64,000 bases of DNA from Catelliglobosispora koreensis DSM 44566. Lineage in GTDB: Bacteria > Actinomycetota > Actinomycetes > Mycobacteriales > Micromonosporaceae. The notes beneath the pieces are model-generated. The model searched no databases and had not been told where the DNA came from. It saw only the letters and a program-made list of their open reading frames with translations. The translations under genes were made by a program, and so were the position numbers. Each line of letters begins with the position of its first letter. The first letter of the stretch is position 1. The stretch lies in the NCBI RefSeq assembly GCF_000379685.1, contig NZ_KB903291.1, forward strand, positions 310,001 through 374,000, read 5' to 3'. Shown here one piece after another: positions 1-7,702 of the stretch.

Positions 1-504
1 GCGCTCATCGGTGGCGGCGCGGTCACCTGCCAGAACGGTGCAGTAGGCGCTGGCGGCTGGGCCAAGCCTGTCCCCGGCGGCATCAACAGCTACTTCCGCG
101 AGCCCGGCCGCGAGGACCACTACGGTGTCGACCTCGGCGGCACGCGCGGAACCCCCATCCACGCCGCCAGCTCCGGCATAGTCCTTATCGCCGAATGCAA
201 CGGGGGCAGCAACTGCGACGAAGACGGATCGATGTCCACACCCGGCTACGGCTGGAAGGTCGACATCCTCCACCCCGATCGCACCGTGACCCGATACGGA
301 CACATGTGGCGCCAGCCCTTCGTACGCACCGGCCAGACCGTTCAAGCCGGCCAAGTCATCGGCCTGATGGGCACGAGCGGCAACTCGTCCGGCGTCCACC
401 TGCACTTCGAGACTCATACGGGTGCGCCAGCCAACAACGCCAACGCCGTTGATCCCTTGCCCTTCATGGCCGCCCGAGGCGTCACTCTCGGCAAGAGCGG
501 ATAG
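1..504 (+). CDS. M23 family metallopeptidase, 5' end outside window
   Basis: The frame is open from base 1 to the TAG at 502-504, giving 167 visible residues. The zinc-binding HxxxD motif (HYGVD, visible residues 40-44) and the HLH motif (residues 133-135, followed by Phe-Glu) are both present, so the LytM/M23 catalytic domain is complete although the start lies upstream. M23 domains cleave peptidoglycan cross-links. In actinobacteria they are often secreted, or form part of conjugation or phage tail machinery. The gene sits at the edge of accessory DNA, so a role in conjugative transfer is possible, but no other transfer gene is visible. The domain call is firm; the biological role is inference. 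Confidence 0.85.
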   Translation, partial: ALIGGGAVTCQNGAVGAGGWAKPVPGGINSYFREPGREDHYGVDLGGTRGTPIHAASSGIVLIAECNGGSNCDEDGSMSTPGYGWKVDILHPDRTVTRYGHMWRQPFVRTGQTVQAGQVIGLMGTSGNSSGVHLHFETHTGAPANNANAVDPLPFMAARGVTLGKSG

Positions 505-522
505 GTGTAGGATCTCATCATT

Positions 523-581
523 AGTGGCGAATTCTCATTTGAATTGACGTACATCTGGCGAATTCGCCAAGTCGATGAGAA
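523..581. repeat. Repeated motif cluster, left copy
   Basis: This 59-bp intergenic stretch holds TGGCGAATTCTCAT (524-537), the perfect 14-bp palindrome TGGCGAATTCGCCA (556-569) and the motif CGCCAAGTCGATGAGAA (565-581). Two close relatives of the last motif lie 550 bp away, on the other side of the STAS gene, in the same orientation. Multiple short terminal repeats of this kind are typical of transposase-binding ends such as those of IS21-like elements, but no transposase is present. A regulator-binding role is an alternative. Confidence 0.5.
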
Positions 582-593
582 TCCCTAGGACCC

Positions 594-971
594 TCAGTGT
601 TTTCGCGGCGGCCTGCTCAGCAGCGCAAGCACTAAAGCACCGAGATCCTCACTGTCGGCCAGCATCTCAACCACGCCGGTCGCCTCTAACGTCCGCTGCG
701 CCTGTCCCCGGGCATTGACGACGCGATAAGCACTGCCGCATTCGACGGCTGCGACATAGCCGCACACCAGTGCCAGAACACCAGCACCGTCCAAATAGGT
801 CACCGCGTCGAGATCGACATGCAACTCATCGGCCCAGCCAGCCACGATCGCCTCAAGAATCATCGGTGTCAGTTGCTCAGCCGCCACACCCCGGACGTCT
901 CCAGCCAACTCCAACCGGACACTTGACCCGCCGACACAACGTTTGTTGACCGAAAACGACCTCATCGTCAT
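594..971 (-). CDS. STAS-domain protein without the phosphorylatable serine
   Basis: The protein has 125 residues from the ATG at 971; a GTG at 974 is the alternative start. The single domain has the STAS fold pattern: a strand and turn LAGDVRG, then the core strand VDLDAVTYLDGAGVLAL. Anti-sigma-factor antagonists of the SpoIIAA/RsbV type carry Ser in the DS(S/A)G position. Here the motif reads DGAG, so regulation by Ser phosphorylation is not expected. No partner anti-sigma kinase or sigma gene is nearby. The gene is flanked on both sides by the CGCCA-RRTCG-RTGAGAA repeat family. Fold assignment is good; its partner and process are unknown. Confidence 0.75.
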   Translation of the reverse strand: MTMRSFSVNKRCVGGSSVRLELAGDVRGVAAEQLTPMILEAIVAGWADELHVDLDAVTYLDGAGVLALVCGYVAAVECGSAYRVVNARGQAQRTLEATGVVEMLADSEDLGALVLALLSRPPRKH

Positions 972-1381
972 CACCCCACTGCCAGAGGAGACGCGCAGAC
1001 CTCCAGCCAGCGCGCTTCGTGATCTCCCAGCAGGGTCCAGACTGACGATCGACCCTCACCTTATCGGCGATCACCAGCAAAATCACGCAGCAAACGACGC
1101 TAGATCATGAGGATTTCGCCAGATCGGTGAGAACGCACCGCCGACAAATCGATGAGAAACCCGGCCTTAGCACGGGCGAATGACGTTGGCTCCGCCATCT
1201 ACAACGCGAACCTACAATAGGCCGGGTATTTCCGTGCTGCCGCTGCAGGATCCGCCCCGCGCCGCGAACACCCCACGGCATAGGCTGGCGCTCAACGACA
1301 GCGCAGTTGTTGATCGCACCTTTGTGAACCAGCGCCTAACGTGTTCCGGCTCTTGGAAATATCGTCCGTTGTGGACATAGC
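972..1381. other. Intergenic stretch between STAS gene and kinase gene
   Basis: No convincing gene is seen here. Small frames on either strand have no recognisable domain or good ribosome-binding site. The only notable content is the pair of 17-bp repeats at 1117-1133 and 1142-1158. Confidence 0.5.
1117..1158 (+). repeat. Repeated motif cluster, right copy
   Basis: Two copies, CGCCAGATCGGTGAGAA (1117-1133) and CGACAAATCGATGAGAA (1142-1158), match the motif at 565-581 in the same orientation with 3 mismatches each. Together the three copies bracket the STAS gene. They may be remnants of mobile-element ends or binding sites for one regulator; the sequence does not decide. Confidence 0.5.
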
Positions 1382-1897
1382 TCATCCAGCGCCGAGCGCG
1401 TACTTGCAAATGTCGTCGAGATTCGGCTGGTAGCCGTCGGTCGTGTCGACCGTCAGCTTCGCCATGCTCAGCCCGACCCATTCCTTTCGCGGGTCGGGGT
1501 AGACGTGAGCGCGTGCATGTACGGCGTTGCTCTTGTACCGATCGGCCCTTCGCGTAGTCATGTTGGCAGGATCGGTTCGGCATTCGATGATTCGTAGGTC
1601 TGCGTTGAGCCGTTCTAGGCCTTTGCGCCAGACGTGGTCTTGGAAGGCAGCCTCGCCGACTACCGTGACTCCGGCCTCGAGCAGAAGTGCAAGGGTGTCG
1701 AAGAAGATGTCGAACGTCCGTGTGGTGAGGGGGTCGCCTGGGGTGGCTTCGAAGCCTGGGGTGTTGACGACCATGCCTTCTTTGATCTCGTCACGGCTGA
1801 TCACTGGGCATCCGATCGTGCGGCCGAGCCTGTGTGCCAGGGTCGTCTTACCGGCTCCGGAGGCGCCCGTGACCAGAATCAGCCGGGGTGCGTTCAC
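1382..1897 (-). CDS. P-loop kinase-like protein (AAA_33 type)
   Basis: This 171-residue protein starts with GTG at 1897. It opens with a strand and a Walker A loop, GASGAGKTT at residues 11-19, followed by ISRDEIKEG. That arrangement is typical of small-molecule or zeta-toxin-like kinases of the AAA_33 group. A later Arg-rich stretch (TTRRADRYK) would form the lid. Family members phosphorylate nucleosides, antibiotics or other small substrates. The substrate cannot be predicted here. The gene stands alone, on the strand opposite to the synthetase group that follows. Confidence 0.7.
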   Translation of the reverse strand: MNAPRLILVTGASGAGKTTLAHRLGRTIGCPVISRDEIKEGMVVNTPGFEATPGDPLTTRTFDIFFDTLALLLEAGVTVVGEAAFQDHVWRKGLERLNADLRIIECRTDPANMTTRRADRYKSNAVHARAHVYPDPRKEWVGLSMAKLTVDTTDGYQPNLDDICKYALGAG

Positions 1898-2010
1898 TGC
1901 GGCATTCTACGCGGGCGATGCCGATCTTCCGGCGCAGCAAATCGATAGACGAGCCTACGGTGCGGCAATTCGCGTGACCGTGAGCATGCCATCGGCTACT
2001 TTGCATCGAT

Positions 2011-2571
2011 ATGAGCCCGTCGATTGCGTCAGACACACCTGACGGCTCTGCGCGCCCACCACTTGTCGGGCTTTCCTACGGAACTGTCACGGTCGTTGAT
2101 CACGATCCGGGCTGGGTTGGGCTCTTCGATCAGCTGAGCCGGCCTCTTTCCGCTTCGCTGGGCAGCATGGCGGTCGCGATCGAACATGTCGGGTCGACGG
2201 CTGTCCCCGAGCTGAAGGCCAAGCCGATCATCGATATTGCCATCGGTATCAGGCCAGCCGACGCGAGTTCAGTGATCGATGCGATGACCCGGACGGGCTG
2301 GCTGTTCCGAGGCGACAAGGGCGACGACGGCGGTCTGCTGTTTGTCTATGAGAGCGCACCACTGTTCCGAGTCGCTCATGCCCACGTCGTGGTTTACGGC
2401 GGACCAGCGTGGAACGACTATCTGGCTTTCCGTGATCTGCTGCGCGCCGACGCGGTCGCACGCGTCAGGTATGAGCAGCTCAAGCAGCAGTTGGCGGCCG
2501 AGCATTCGGGTGACCGTGCGGCGTACACCGCGGGCAAGCAGGAATTAGTGCGACAGCTTATGGGGCGCTGA
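2011..2571 (+). CDS. GrpB family (UPF0157) nucleotidyltransferase-fold protein
   Basis: The protein has 186 residues. Residues 30-40 read DHDPGWVGLFD, then comes the family signature HVGSTAVP (59-66) followed by KPIIDI (71-76), and a C-terminal helix ending KQELVRQLMG. This is the GrpB/UPF0157 pattern, a nucleotidyltransferase-like fold also found fused to dephospho-CoA kinase in some actinobacteria. Biochemical function is not established for the family. It precedes the GluRS-like gene by about 90 bp on the same strand and could be co-transcribed with it, although a hairpin lies between them. Confidence 0.85.
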   Translation: MSPSIASDTPDGSARPPLVGLSYGTVTVVDHDPGWVGLFDQLSRPLSASLGSMAVAIEHVGSTAVPELKAKPIIDIAIGIRPADASSVIDAMTRTGWLFRGDKGDDGGLLFVYESAPLFRVAHAHVVVYGGPAWNDYLAFRDLLRADAVARVRYEQLKQQLAAEHSGDRAAYTAGKQELVRQLMGR

Positions 2572-2622
2572 CCAGCAGCCGCTGTTCGCCGCCCCGGCCC
2601 CCGTTGCCTTGTTCCTACGCCC

Positions 2623-2643
2623 GGTGGCCCGTTGCGGGCCACC
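2623..2643. promoter_or_regulatory. 9-bp hairpin upstream of the GluRS-like gene
   Basis: GGTGGCCCG (2623-2631) and CGGGCCACC (2635-2643) form a perfect 9-bp stem with a 3-base loop, 21 bases before the chosen ATG. There is no T-tract after it, so it is not a typical intrinsic terminator. It could affect translation initiation or mark the 5' end of a processed mRNA. Confidence 0.4.
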
Positions 2644-2664
2644 CCGCCTGTGAAGGTGCCTGCC

Positions 2665-4311
2665 ATGCTCAGCACATCCGTAATCGACAGCCTGTTTCCT
2701 GCCGACCTGCCCGAGACGTCGTTCTGGTTCGACCGCTACCCGCCCCGGGACTTTCCGGTGGGGGCGCTGGTGACCCGGTTCTCGCCCAGCCCGACCGGGC
2801 ATCTGCACATCGGCGGGATCTACGCCGCCATGATCTCCAAGGACCTCGCCACGCACTCCGGCGGCAGCTTCTTCGTTCGTATCGAGGACACCGACCAGGC
2901 CCGTGAACTCGCCGGCGCCACCGCACAGTTCGCCCGTGCGTTCGCGCATTTCCGTGTGGCAGCAGACGAGGATGACATGACGGGCCGCTATGGCCCGTAC
3001 ACGCAGTCAGCCCGCGCCGACATCTACCTGTCATTCGTGCGGCATTTGCTGCGCTGCGGCCACGCCTACCTGTGCTTCGCCAGCAAAGAAGACCTGGCCG
3101 TGCTCAGTGAGCGGCAAAGGAACGCCGGTGTGCCGACCGGCTACTACGGCTCCTGGGCGCCGTGGCGTGATGCCGCTGACGACGACGTCCTGGCTGCGCT
3201 CGAGACCGGCAGACCTTATGTGGTGAGGTTTCGGTCGCCTGGCGTGGACGGCAGAGTCGTGTTCACCGATGCGATCCGGGGCAGGATCGAGCTCAACGAC
3301 AACATCAACGACGCGGTGATCCTCAAGTCGTCCGACAGCCCGCTGCGGCTGCCGACCTATCACCTGGCCCATGCCGTCGATGACAGCCTGATGGGGGTCA
3401 ACATGGTGGTGCGGGCCGAAGAGTGGCTGCCGTCGGTTCCGTTGCACCATCAGCTTTTCGCCGCGCTCGGCCACCCGCCGATCGCGTATGCGCACATTGC
3501 CCAGCTGCTCAAACTCGATGGGCGCGGTAAACGCAAACTGTCCAAACGCAAAGACCCGGAAGCCTCAGTCGACTTCTACATCCGCTGCGGCTTCCCGGTT
3601 GAGCCGCTGCTGCATTACCTGCGCGGTCTGGCCAACGGAAGGCTGGCCGAAATGCCGACAGCACAAGCGCTGGCGGAGCCGATTCGCTTGGCAGAGTGCA
3701 ACAATTCCGGGGCGCTGGTCGATCTGGTCAAGCTCGACGACATGTGCGCCGACTACATCGCTGCGCTGCCCGGCGAACAGATTCTGGACCAGGTCGCGGT
3801 GTGGGCTGCGGAGTTCGATCCGCCGCTGGCGCATTCCCTTGCCGGCCAACGCGATGCCGCTTTGCGCGCGCTTGCCATCGAACGTGACGGCGTTGCCAAC
3901 CCGCGTAAAGATCTGCGGCGATGGGATCAATTCCGCACCGTGTACGGCTACTTCCTGCCCGACCTGTTTTCGCCGGTGACCACATTGGAGGCAACAGACC
4001 TGGCGTACCTGGACCCGTTGGCGGTGAAGACTTTCGCCGCTGAGTTGGTCTCGTCTTACCGTGAGGACCCGGACCGCGAGGCCTGGTTCACCCAGATCCG
4101 GGATACCGCCATCCGGTGCGGCTTCGCCCCCGACGTCAGGACGTTCAAGGCCAGCCCCAGCAGCTACCCGGGCGCGGTGCGGGAAGCCGCCCAGATCGTG
4201 CGGGTCGCGCTGACGGGTGCCACCCGCAGTCCCGACCTGCACGCCGTCGCGCACGCCCTCGGCGCCGACGAAGTTATCGCACGCCTGTCCCACCTCACCA
4301 CCAACCGCTAG
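2665..4311 (+). CDS. Glutamyl-tRNA synthetase-like class I synthetase
   Basis: From the ATG at 2665 (GAAGGTG eight bases upstream) the protein has 548 residues, longer than a usual GluRS of about 480. The first signature, PSPTGHLHIGG, lies at residues 41-51, after an N-terminal extension of about 35 residues. The second, KLSKR, is at 291-295. GluRS features such as FVRIEDTDQ, YGPYTQS and VVRAEEWLPS lie between, so the catalytic domain looks functional and is specific to the Glu/Gln class. The C-terminal half should be the helical anticodon-binding region. It lies in accessory DNA and so should be a second copy. It may serve amino-acid activation for a special product, antibiotic insensitivity, or charging of an odd tRNA. 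Specificity is inferred only. Confidence 0.85.
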   Translation: MLSTSVIDSLFPADLPETSFWFDRYPPRDFPVGALVTRFSPSPTGHLHIGGIYAAMISKDLATHSGGSFFVRIEDTDQARELAGATAQFARAFAHFRVAADEDDMTGRYGPYTQSARADIYLSFVRHLLRCGHAYLCFASKEDLAVLSERQRNAGVPTGYYGSWAPWRDAADDDVLAALETGRPYVVRFRSPGVDGRVVFTDAIRGRIELNDNINDAVILKSSDSPLRLPTYHLAHAVDDSLMGVNMVVRAEEWLPSVPLHHQLFAALGHPPIAYAHIAQLLKLDGRGKRKLSKRKDPEASVDFYIRCGFPVEPLLHYLRGLANGRLAEMPTAQALAEPIRLAECNNSGALVDLVKLDDMCADYIAALPGEQILDQVAVWAAEFDPPLAHSLAGQRDAALRALAIERDGVANPRKDLRRWDQFRTVYGYFLPDLFSPVTTLEATDLAYLDPLAVKTFAAELVSSYREDPDREAWFTQIRDTAIRCGFAPDVRTFKASPSSYPGAVREAAQIVRVALTGATRSPDLHAVAHALGADEVIARLSHLTTNR

Positions 4312-4393
4312 CAAGGCACGACCTGTCGCCTAGGGGACCGTCCCTCGAACGGGAAACTCGCGTGAACACCGCGACACCGTTCGATACGGTCCC

Positions 4394-5188
4394 GTGGTGA
4401 CCCAGCAATCACGCATGGCGTTCAACAACGACCCGGCAACCTACACCGACGCCCGTCCCGGCTACCCAGACGAGTTGTATGCACTACTGGCCGAGCGTTG
4501 CGGGCTGGCTGCCGGAGCCCGCGTGCTGGAGATAGGGCCCGGCACCGGGCAAGCCAGCCAAAGACTCCTCGCCGAAGGCGCGCACGTGACGGCCGTGGAA
4601 CCCGGCGAGCAGCTGGCAGCCGTTCTGTCCCAACGGTTTCCCACCGAGCGGCTTGAGGTCATCGTGGCCGACTTCGAGGACGCCGACCTGACCGGCCCAT
4701 TCGACCTGGCCGTTGCGGCGACGTCGTTTCACTGGGTGAATCTCGGCAGGTCCATGCCCGAGCTTGCCCGGCTCATTCCGCCCGGCGGCTGGCTGTGCAT
4801 CTGGTGGAATGTCTTTCAAGATCCTTTTAAACCGACGGCGTTCAGAGACGCCCTCGACCAGCTCTACGCCGACGTCCTGCCTGATCTCAAACGCCCCAGC
4901 GGCGGCCTGCCCGACCGGCTCCAGCCCGAATCGTGGACGCGAGATCTAGAAGCCGGTGGATGGTTCGGCCCCGTCGAAACCAAGTTCCTGAGCTGGGACA
5001 ACCCGTTGACCCCACAACGCGCGCGCGAGTTGTGGTCGACGTTCTCCAACATCATCAACCTCGATGCCGAGCGGCGTTCGCGCTTCCTCGATGGGCTTGA
5101 GGCCATCGTCCGCGACCGGTTTGGCGGGCTCGTCCAGGACCCGTGCGTCACCGCGGTCTACCTCGCGCCGCGGACCGGCCACAGTTAA
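4394..5188 (+). CDS. Class I SAM-dependent methyltransferase
   Basis: This 264-residue protein begins at GTG 4394 or the adjacent GTG 4397. Motif I, VLEIGPGTG, is at residues 44-52. An acidic loop (AVEPGE) follows, then VADFEDADL and the SFHWV motif typical of methyltransferase_11 members. The substrate cannot be inferred. It lies 82 bp downstream of the GluRS-like gene and about 110 bp upstream of the DNA ligase, all on the same strand, so one transcript is plausible. A tRNA or small-molecule target is speculative. Confidence 0.8.
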   Translation: MVTQQSRMAFNNDPATYTDARPGYPDELYALLAERCGLAAGARVLEIGPGTGQASQRLLAEGAHVTAVEPGEQLAAVLSQRFPTERLEVIVADFEDADLTGPFDLAVAATSFHWVNLGRSMPELARLIPPGGWLCIWWNVFQDPFKPTAFRDALDQLYADVLPDLKRPSGGLPDRLQPESWTRDLEAGGWFGPVETKFLSWDNPLTPQRARELWSTFSNIINLDAERRSRFLDGLEAIVRDRFGGLVQDPCVTAVYLAPRTGHS

Positions 5189-5299
5189 CCGGACACCAGG
5201 CAGCACAACGCCCACAAGCAGGCGTCACAGCTCACAACCCACATCAGGGGTTTCGACGTTCCGGTCTCACGAGCCGACTGCGGCTTTAATGATCAGTAG

Positions 5300-6274
5300 G
5301 TGAGCGCCCGTAGGCTCCCAGGCATGGTTGCGCCGATGCTGGCGACGCTGGCCCCGCTTCCCGAGGGGCCGCAATGGGCCTATGAGTTCAAGTGGGACGG
5401 CGTGCGCGCGATCATCGGCATGGACAGCGACCTGGTTCAGGCCATCTCCCGCAACAGTCTCGACTTCACCGCCTCCTACCCGGAACTGACGGAGCTGCCC
5501 CGGCAATTGCAGCACCGGTCTGTCGTGCTCGACGGCGAGATCGTGGCACTCGACGCCTCGGGCGCACCGTCGTTTTCCCTTCTGCAGCAGCGAATGCACG
5601 TCAAGACCCCGACACCTGCGCTGCTGACCAGGGTGCCGATCTTGTTCTACTGCTTCGATCTGCTGACCCTCGACGGGAAGCCGACTCTCGGCTGGACCTA
5701 CCAGCACCGCAGAGAAGCACTCGAGTCGCTCGCCCTCGGCGTCGGTCCGATGCACCTGAGCCCGCGCTTTGACGGACCCGGCCAAGCGGTCCTCGAGACG
5801 GCCCGACAGCATGGCCTGGAAGGGATCATCGCCAAGACCCTCACCTCCACCTACCAGCCAGGCGCCAGATCACGTAACTGGATCAAAGTCCCGATCAACA
5901 ACACCCAGGAAGGCATCGTCATCGGCTGGCGGCCCGGCGAAGGCACCCGCGCCGGCACCATCGGCTCACTGCTGCTCGCCGCGCACGACAGCAGCGGCGC
6001 GCTCAGCTTCATCGGCGCGGTCGGCACCGGCTTCACCCAATCCGCACTCCGAGCCCTCCAGCTGCAACTCACCGCGATCGAGACAACGGTCTCTCCGGCA
6101 ACCGGGCGGCCTGTGCCGACGATGTACGCCCGGGGCGCACACTGGACCAGCCCGACCCTGGTCGGTGAGGTCCAATTCCGCACCTGGACCCCGGAAGGCA
6201 CCATGCGCCACCCCAGCTGGCGAGGGCTCAGACCCGACAAGCAGCCCAACGACGTCACGGTGCACCTCGGCTAG
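5300..6274 (+). CDS. ATP-dependent DNA ligase, LigC/LigD-domain type
   Basis: The 324-residue protein carries the nucleotidyltransferase motif KWDGVRA, with the adenylated Lys at residue 31. Motif IV, EGIIAK, is at 174-179 and motif V, RNWIKV, at 192-197. An OB-fold domain follows and ends with EVQFRTWTPEGTMRHPSWRGLR. Size and layout match the stand-alone ligases used in actinobacterial repair and end joining. No Ku or LigD polymerase gene is adjacent. GTG 5300 and ATG 5324 are both possible starts; the second would still leave the complete catalytic domain. It is an accessory copy within the synthetase group. Confidence 0.88.
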   Translation: MSARRLPGMVAPMLATLAPLPEGPQWAYEFKWDGVRAIIGMDSDLVQAISRNSLDFTASYPELTELPRQLQHRSVVLDGEIVALDASGAPSFSLLQQRMHVKTPTPALLTRVPILFYCFDLLTLDGKPTLGWTYQHRREALESLALGVGPMHLSPRFDGPGQAVLETARQHGLEGIIAKTLTSTYQPGARSRNWIKVPINNTQEGIVIGWRPGEGTRAGTIGSLLLAAHDSSGALSFIGAVGTGFTQSALRALQLQLTAIETTVSPATGRPVPTMYARGAHWTSPTLVGEVQFRTWTPEGTMRHPSWRGLRPDKQPNDVTVHLG

Positions 6275-6330
6275 CAAGGCACCGCCCCATATCCGGTGGC
6301 CAGGCTTTCCCCTGCGATGCCACACTCGTC

Positions 6331-6414
6331 GTGTGGGATCTGCAGCAGTACGATTTCGCCGCCCCGGCCGACCGGCCGCGGGCACTCCCGGCATGGCGTA
6401 ATCCGCCGCGCTGA
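6331..6414 (+). CDS. Possible 27-codon leader ORF before the PheRS-like gene
   Basis: A GTG-initiated frame encodes 27 residues beginning VWDLQQYDF and ends with TGA at 6412-6414, just before the terminator-like hairpin at 6435. It contains two Trp, one Tyr and one Phe, so it is not a classic run of regulatory codons. No good ribosome-binding site is seen. It is listed because its position is where a leader peptide would be expected. Confidence 0.2.
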   Translation: MWDLQQYDFAAPADRPRALPAWRNPPR

Positions 6415-6434
6415 CACCTTCCAGGTGCGAGACG

Positions 6435-6470
6435 TCCCCGGCACTTTCGAGCCGGGGATCTTTCTTTTCC
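6435..6470 (+). terminator. Intrinsic terminator-like hairpin in leader of the PheRS-like gene (attenuator candidate)
   Basis: TCCCCGGC (6435-6442) and GCCGGGGA (6451-6458) form a perfect 8-bp stem with an 8-base loop, followed by TCTTTCTTTTCC. This is one of the few T-tracts in the window. It ends 24 bases before the ATG of the synthetase gene, so it can terminate read-through from the ligase or act as an attenuator. The sequence CCCCGGC also occurs at 6362-6368 and could compete for the 3' arm. Confidence 0.65.
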
Positions 6471-6493
6471 GCACCCAGCCCAAGGAGTCAGCC

Positions 6494-7615
6494 ATGCCCA
6501 CGATCACCGCACAGCAGCTAGACGCAGCCCTGGCACTGCGAGACCTCACCGATCCAGCCCAAGGCATTCACGCCATGCAGCACATCGTTTCCAAGGCCGA
6601 GGCAGCGCTCGCCCACGCATGGGCCATCCCCGCCCACCGCTCGCCGGGCGCCCGCATCGTGCCCATACGCGACAACTACGACCGGCTCCGCTACGACCCC
6701 GCCGCCCTCACCAGGGACAGCCGCTACACCCGCTACATAGACGACACTCGCATGCTGCGATCCCACACCACCGCAGCCATACCCGCACTGCTCGCCCAAT
6801 CCAGCACCGATGTCGTCTGGTCCGTGCCGGGCATCTGCTACCGGCGCGACAGCATCGACGCCCAGCACACCGGCGAGCCCCATCAGCTCGACCTGTGGCG
6901 GGTCTCCCCCACCGCTCAGCTCACCGAACAAGATCTTGAGGAAATGGTCGCCACCGTGGTCCAGGCGACATTGCCCGGAAGGCGATGGTGGACCGTGCCC
7001 TCCACTCACCCCTATACCGTCGCCGGGCGCGAGATCTATGTCAGCGACGGCGGCTCGGCGGTGGAGATCGGCGAGTGCGGCCTCGCCCACCCACAGCTGC
7101 TCGCCGACGCCGGGTTGCCGCCCACCGCCAGCGGGCTGGCGATGGGACTGGGAGCCGACCGCCTGCTGATGCTCGCCAAACAGATCCCCGATATCCGGCT
7201 GCTGCGCAGCGCCGATCCCCGTGTCGCCTCCCAGATGAACGATCTGGACCTGTACCAGCCGATCTCCCCGATGCCCGCCACCCGGCGCGATATCTCGATC
7301 GCCGTCTACGGGCACCTCGATGTCGAACTGGCCGGCGACCAAGTTCGTATCCTTCTGGCAGACGATGCCGACAACATCGAGGACTTGTCGGTGTTGTCGC
7401 AGACCCCCTACGAGCAGCTCCCGCCCGGAGCGATCGCACGTATGGGCATTAGCCCCGGCCAGACCAACGTTCTTCTACGGCTCACTATCCGCCATCCCAC
7501 TAGAACCCTCACCGCGGCCTACGCCAACCGGATCCGCGACCGCGTGTATGCGGGGCTTCATGAGGGCTCCCACCAGGAATGGGCGGTGTCTCGCAGCGGC
7601 TCACCCGCCGCCTAG
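6494..7615 (+). CDS. PheRS-like class II synthetase, mitochondrial-type monomer with FDX-ACB domain
   Basis: From the ATG at 6494, with AAGGAG seven bases upstream, the protein has 373 residues. The core is PheS-like: motif 2 reads YRRDSIDAQHTGEPHQL from residue 116, and motif 3 is GLGADRLLMLAKQIPDIR from 218. Residues about 255-365 (PATRRDISIAV to the C-terminus) match the FDX-ACB anticodon-binding domain, which bacteria normally carry at the end of PheT. PheS core plus FDX-ACB in one chain is the layout of monomeric mitochondrial PheRS. The N-terminal coiled-coil of bacterial PheS is absent. It closes a five-gene same-strand group with a GluRS-like enzyme. Substrate specificity for Phe is inferred and not certain. 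Confidence 0.85.
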   Translation: MPTITAQQLDAALALRDLTDPAQGIHAMQHIVSKAEAALAHAWAIPAHRSPGARIVPIRDNYDRLRYDPAALTRDSRYTRYIDDTRMLRSHTTAAIPALLAQSSTDVVWSVPGICYRRDSIDAQHTGEPHQLDLWRVSPTAQLTEQDLEEMVATVVQATLPGRRWWTVPSTHPYTVAGREIYVSDGGSAVEIGECGLAHPQLLADAGLPPTASGLAMGLGADRLLMLAKQIPDIRLLRSADPRVASQMNDLDLYQPISPMPATRRDISIAVYGHLDVELAGDQVRILLADDADNIEDLSVLSQTPYEQLPPGAIARMGISPGQTNVLLRLTIRHPTRTLTAAYANRIRDRVYAGLHEGSHQEWAVSRSGSPAA

Positions 7616-7637
7616 CTGGAGAACGGAGAGGTCCTGT

Positions 7638-7683
7638 CCCCTGGCTCGCTGCCCGGAGGTCATGCCGGGCCGCGAGCCAGGGG
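7638..7683. terminator. Bidirectional terminator hairpin
   Basis: CCCCTGGCTCGC (7638-7649) and GCGAGCCAGGGG (7672-7683) form a perfect 12-bp stem, with an inner CCCGG/CCGGG stem in the loop. It lies between two convergent genes. The lack of a T-tract is common for actinobacterial terminators. Confidence 0.65.
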
Positions 7684-7702
7684 CTAGGTCAATGCGGAGG
7701 CC

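Noticed and set aside
1180-1380. 66-codon plus-strand frame in the STAS-kinase gap
   Set aside because: No domain, no clear ribosome-binding site, and composition typical of a chance frame.
6331-6414. Truncated methyltransferase remnant (WDLQQY start)
   Set aside because: The first residues recall trans-aconitate methyltransferase N-termini, but nothing downstream continues the similarity; it is kept only as a low-confidence leader frame.
6275-6493. T-box riboswitch upstream of the PheRS-like gene
   Set aside because: A terminator is present, but no convincing T-box bulge sequence or specifier stem could be recognised; AAGGCACCGC at 6277 is only a partial match.
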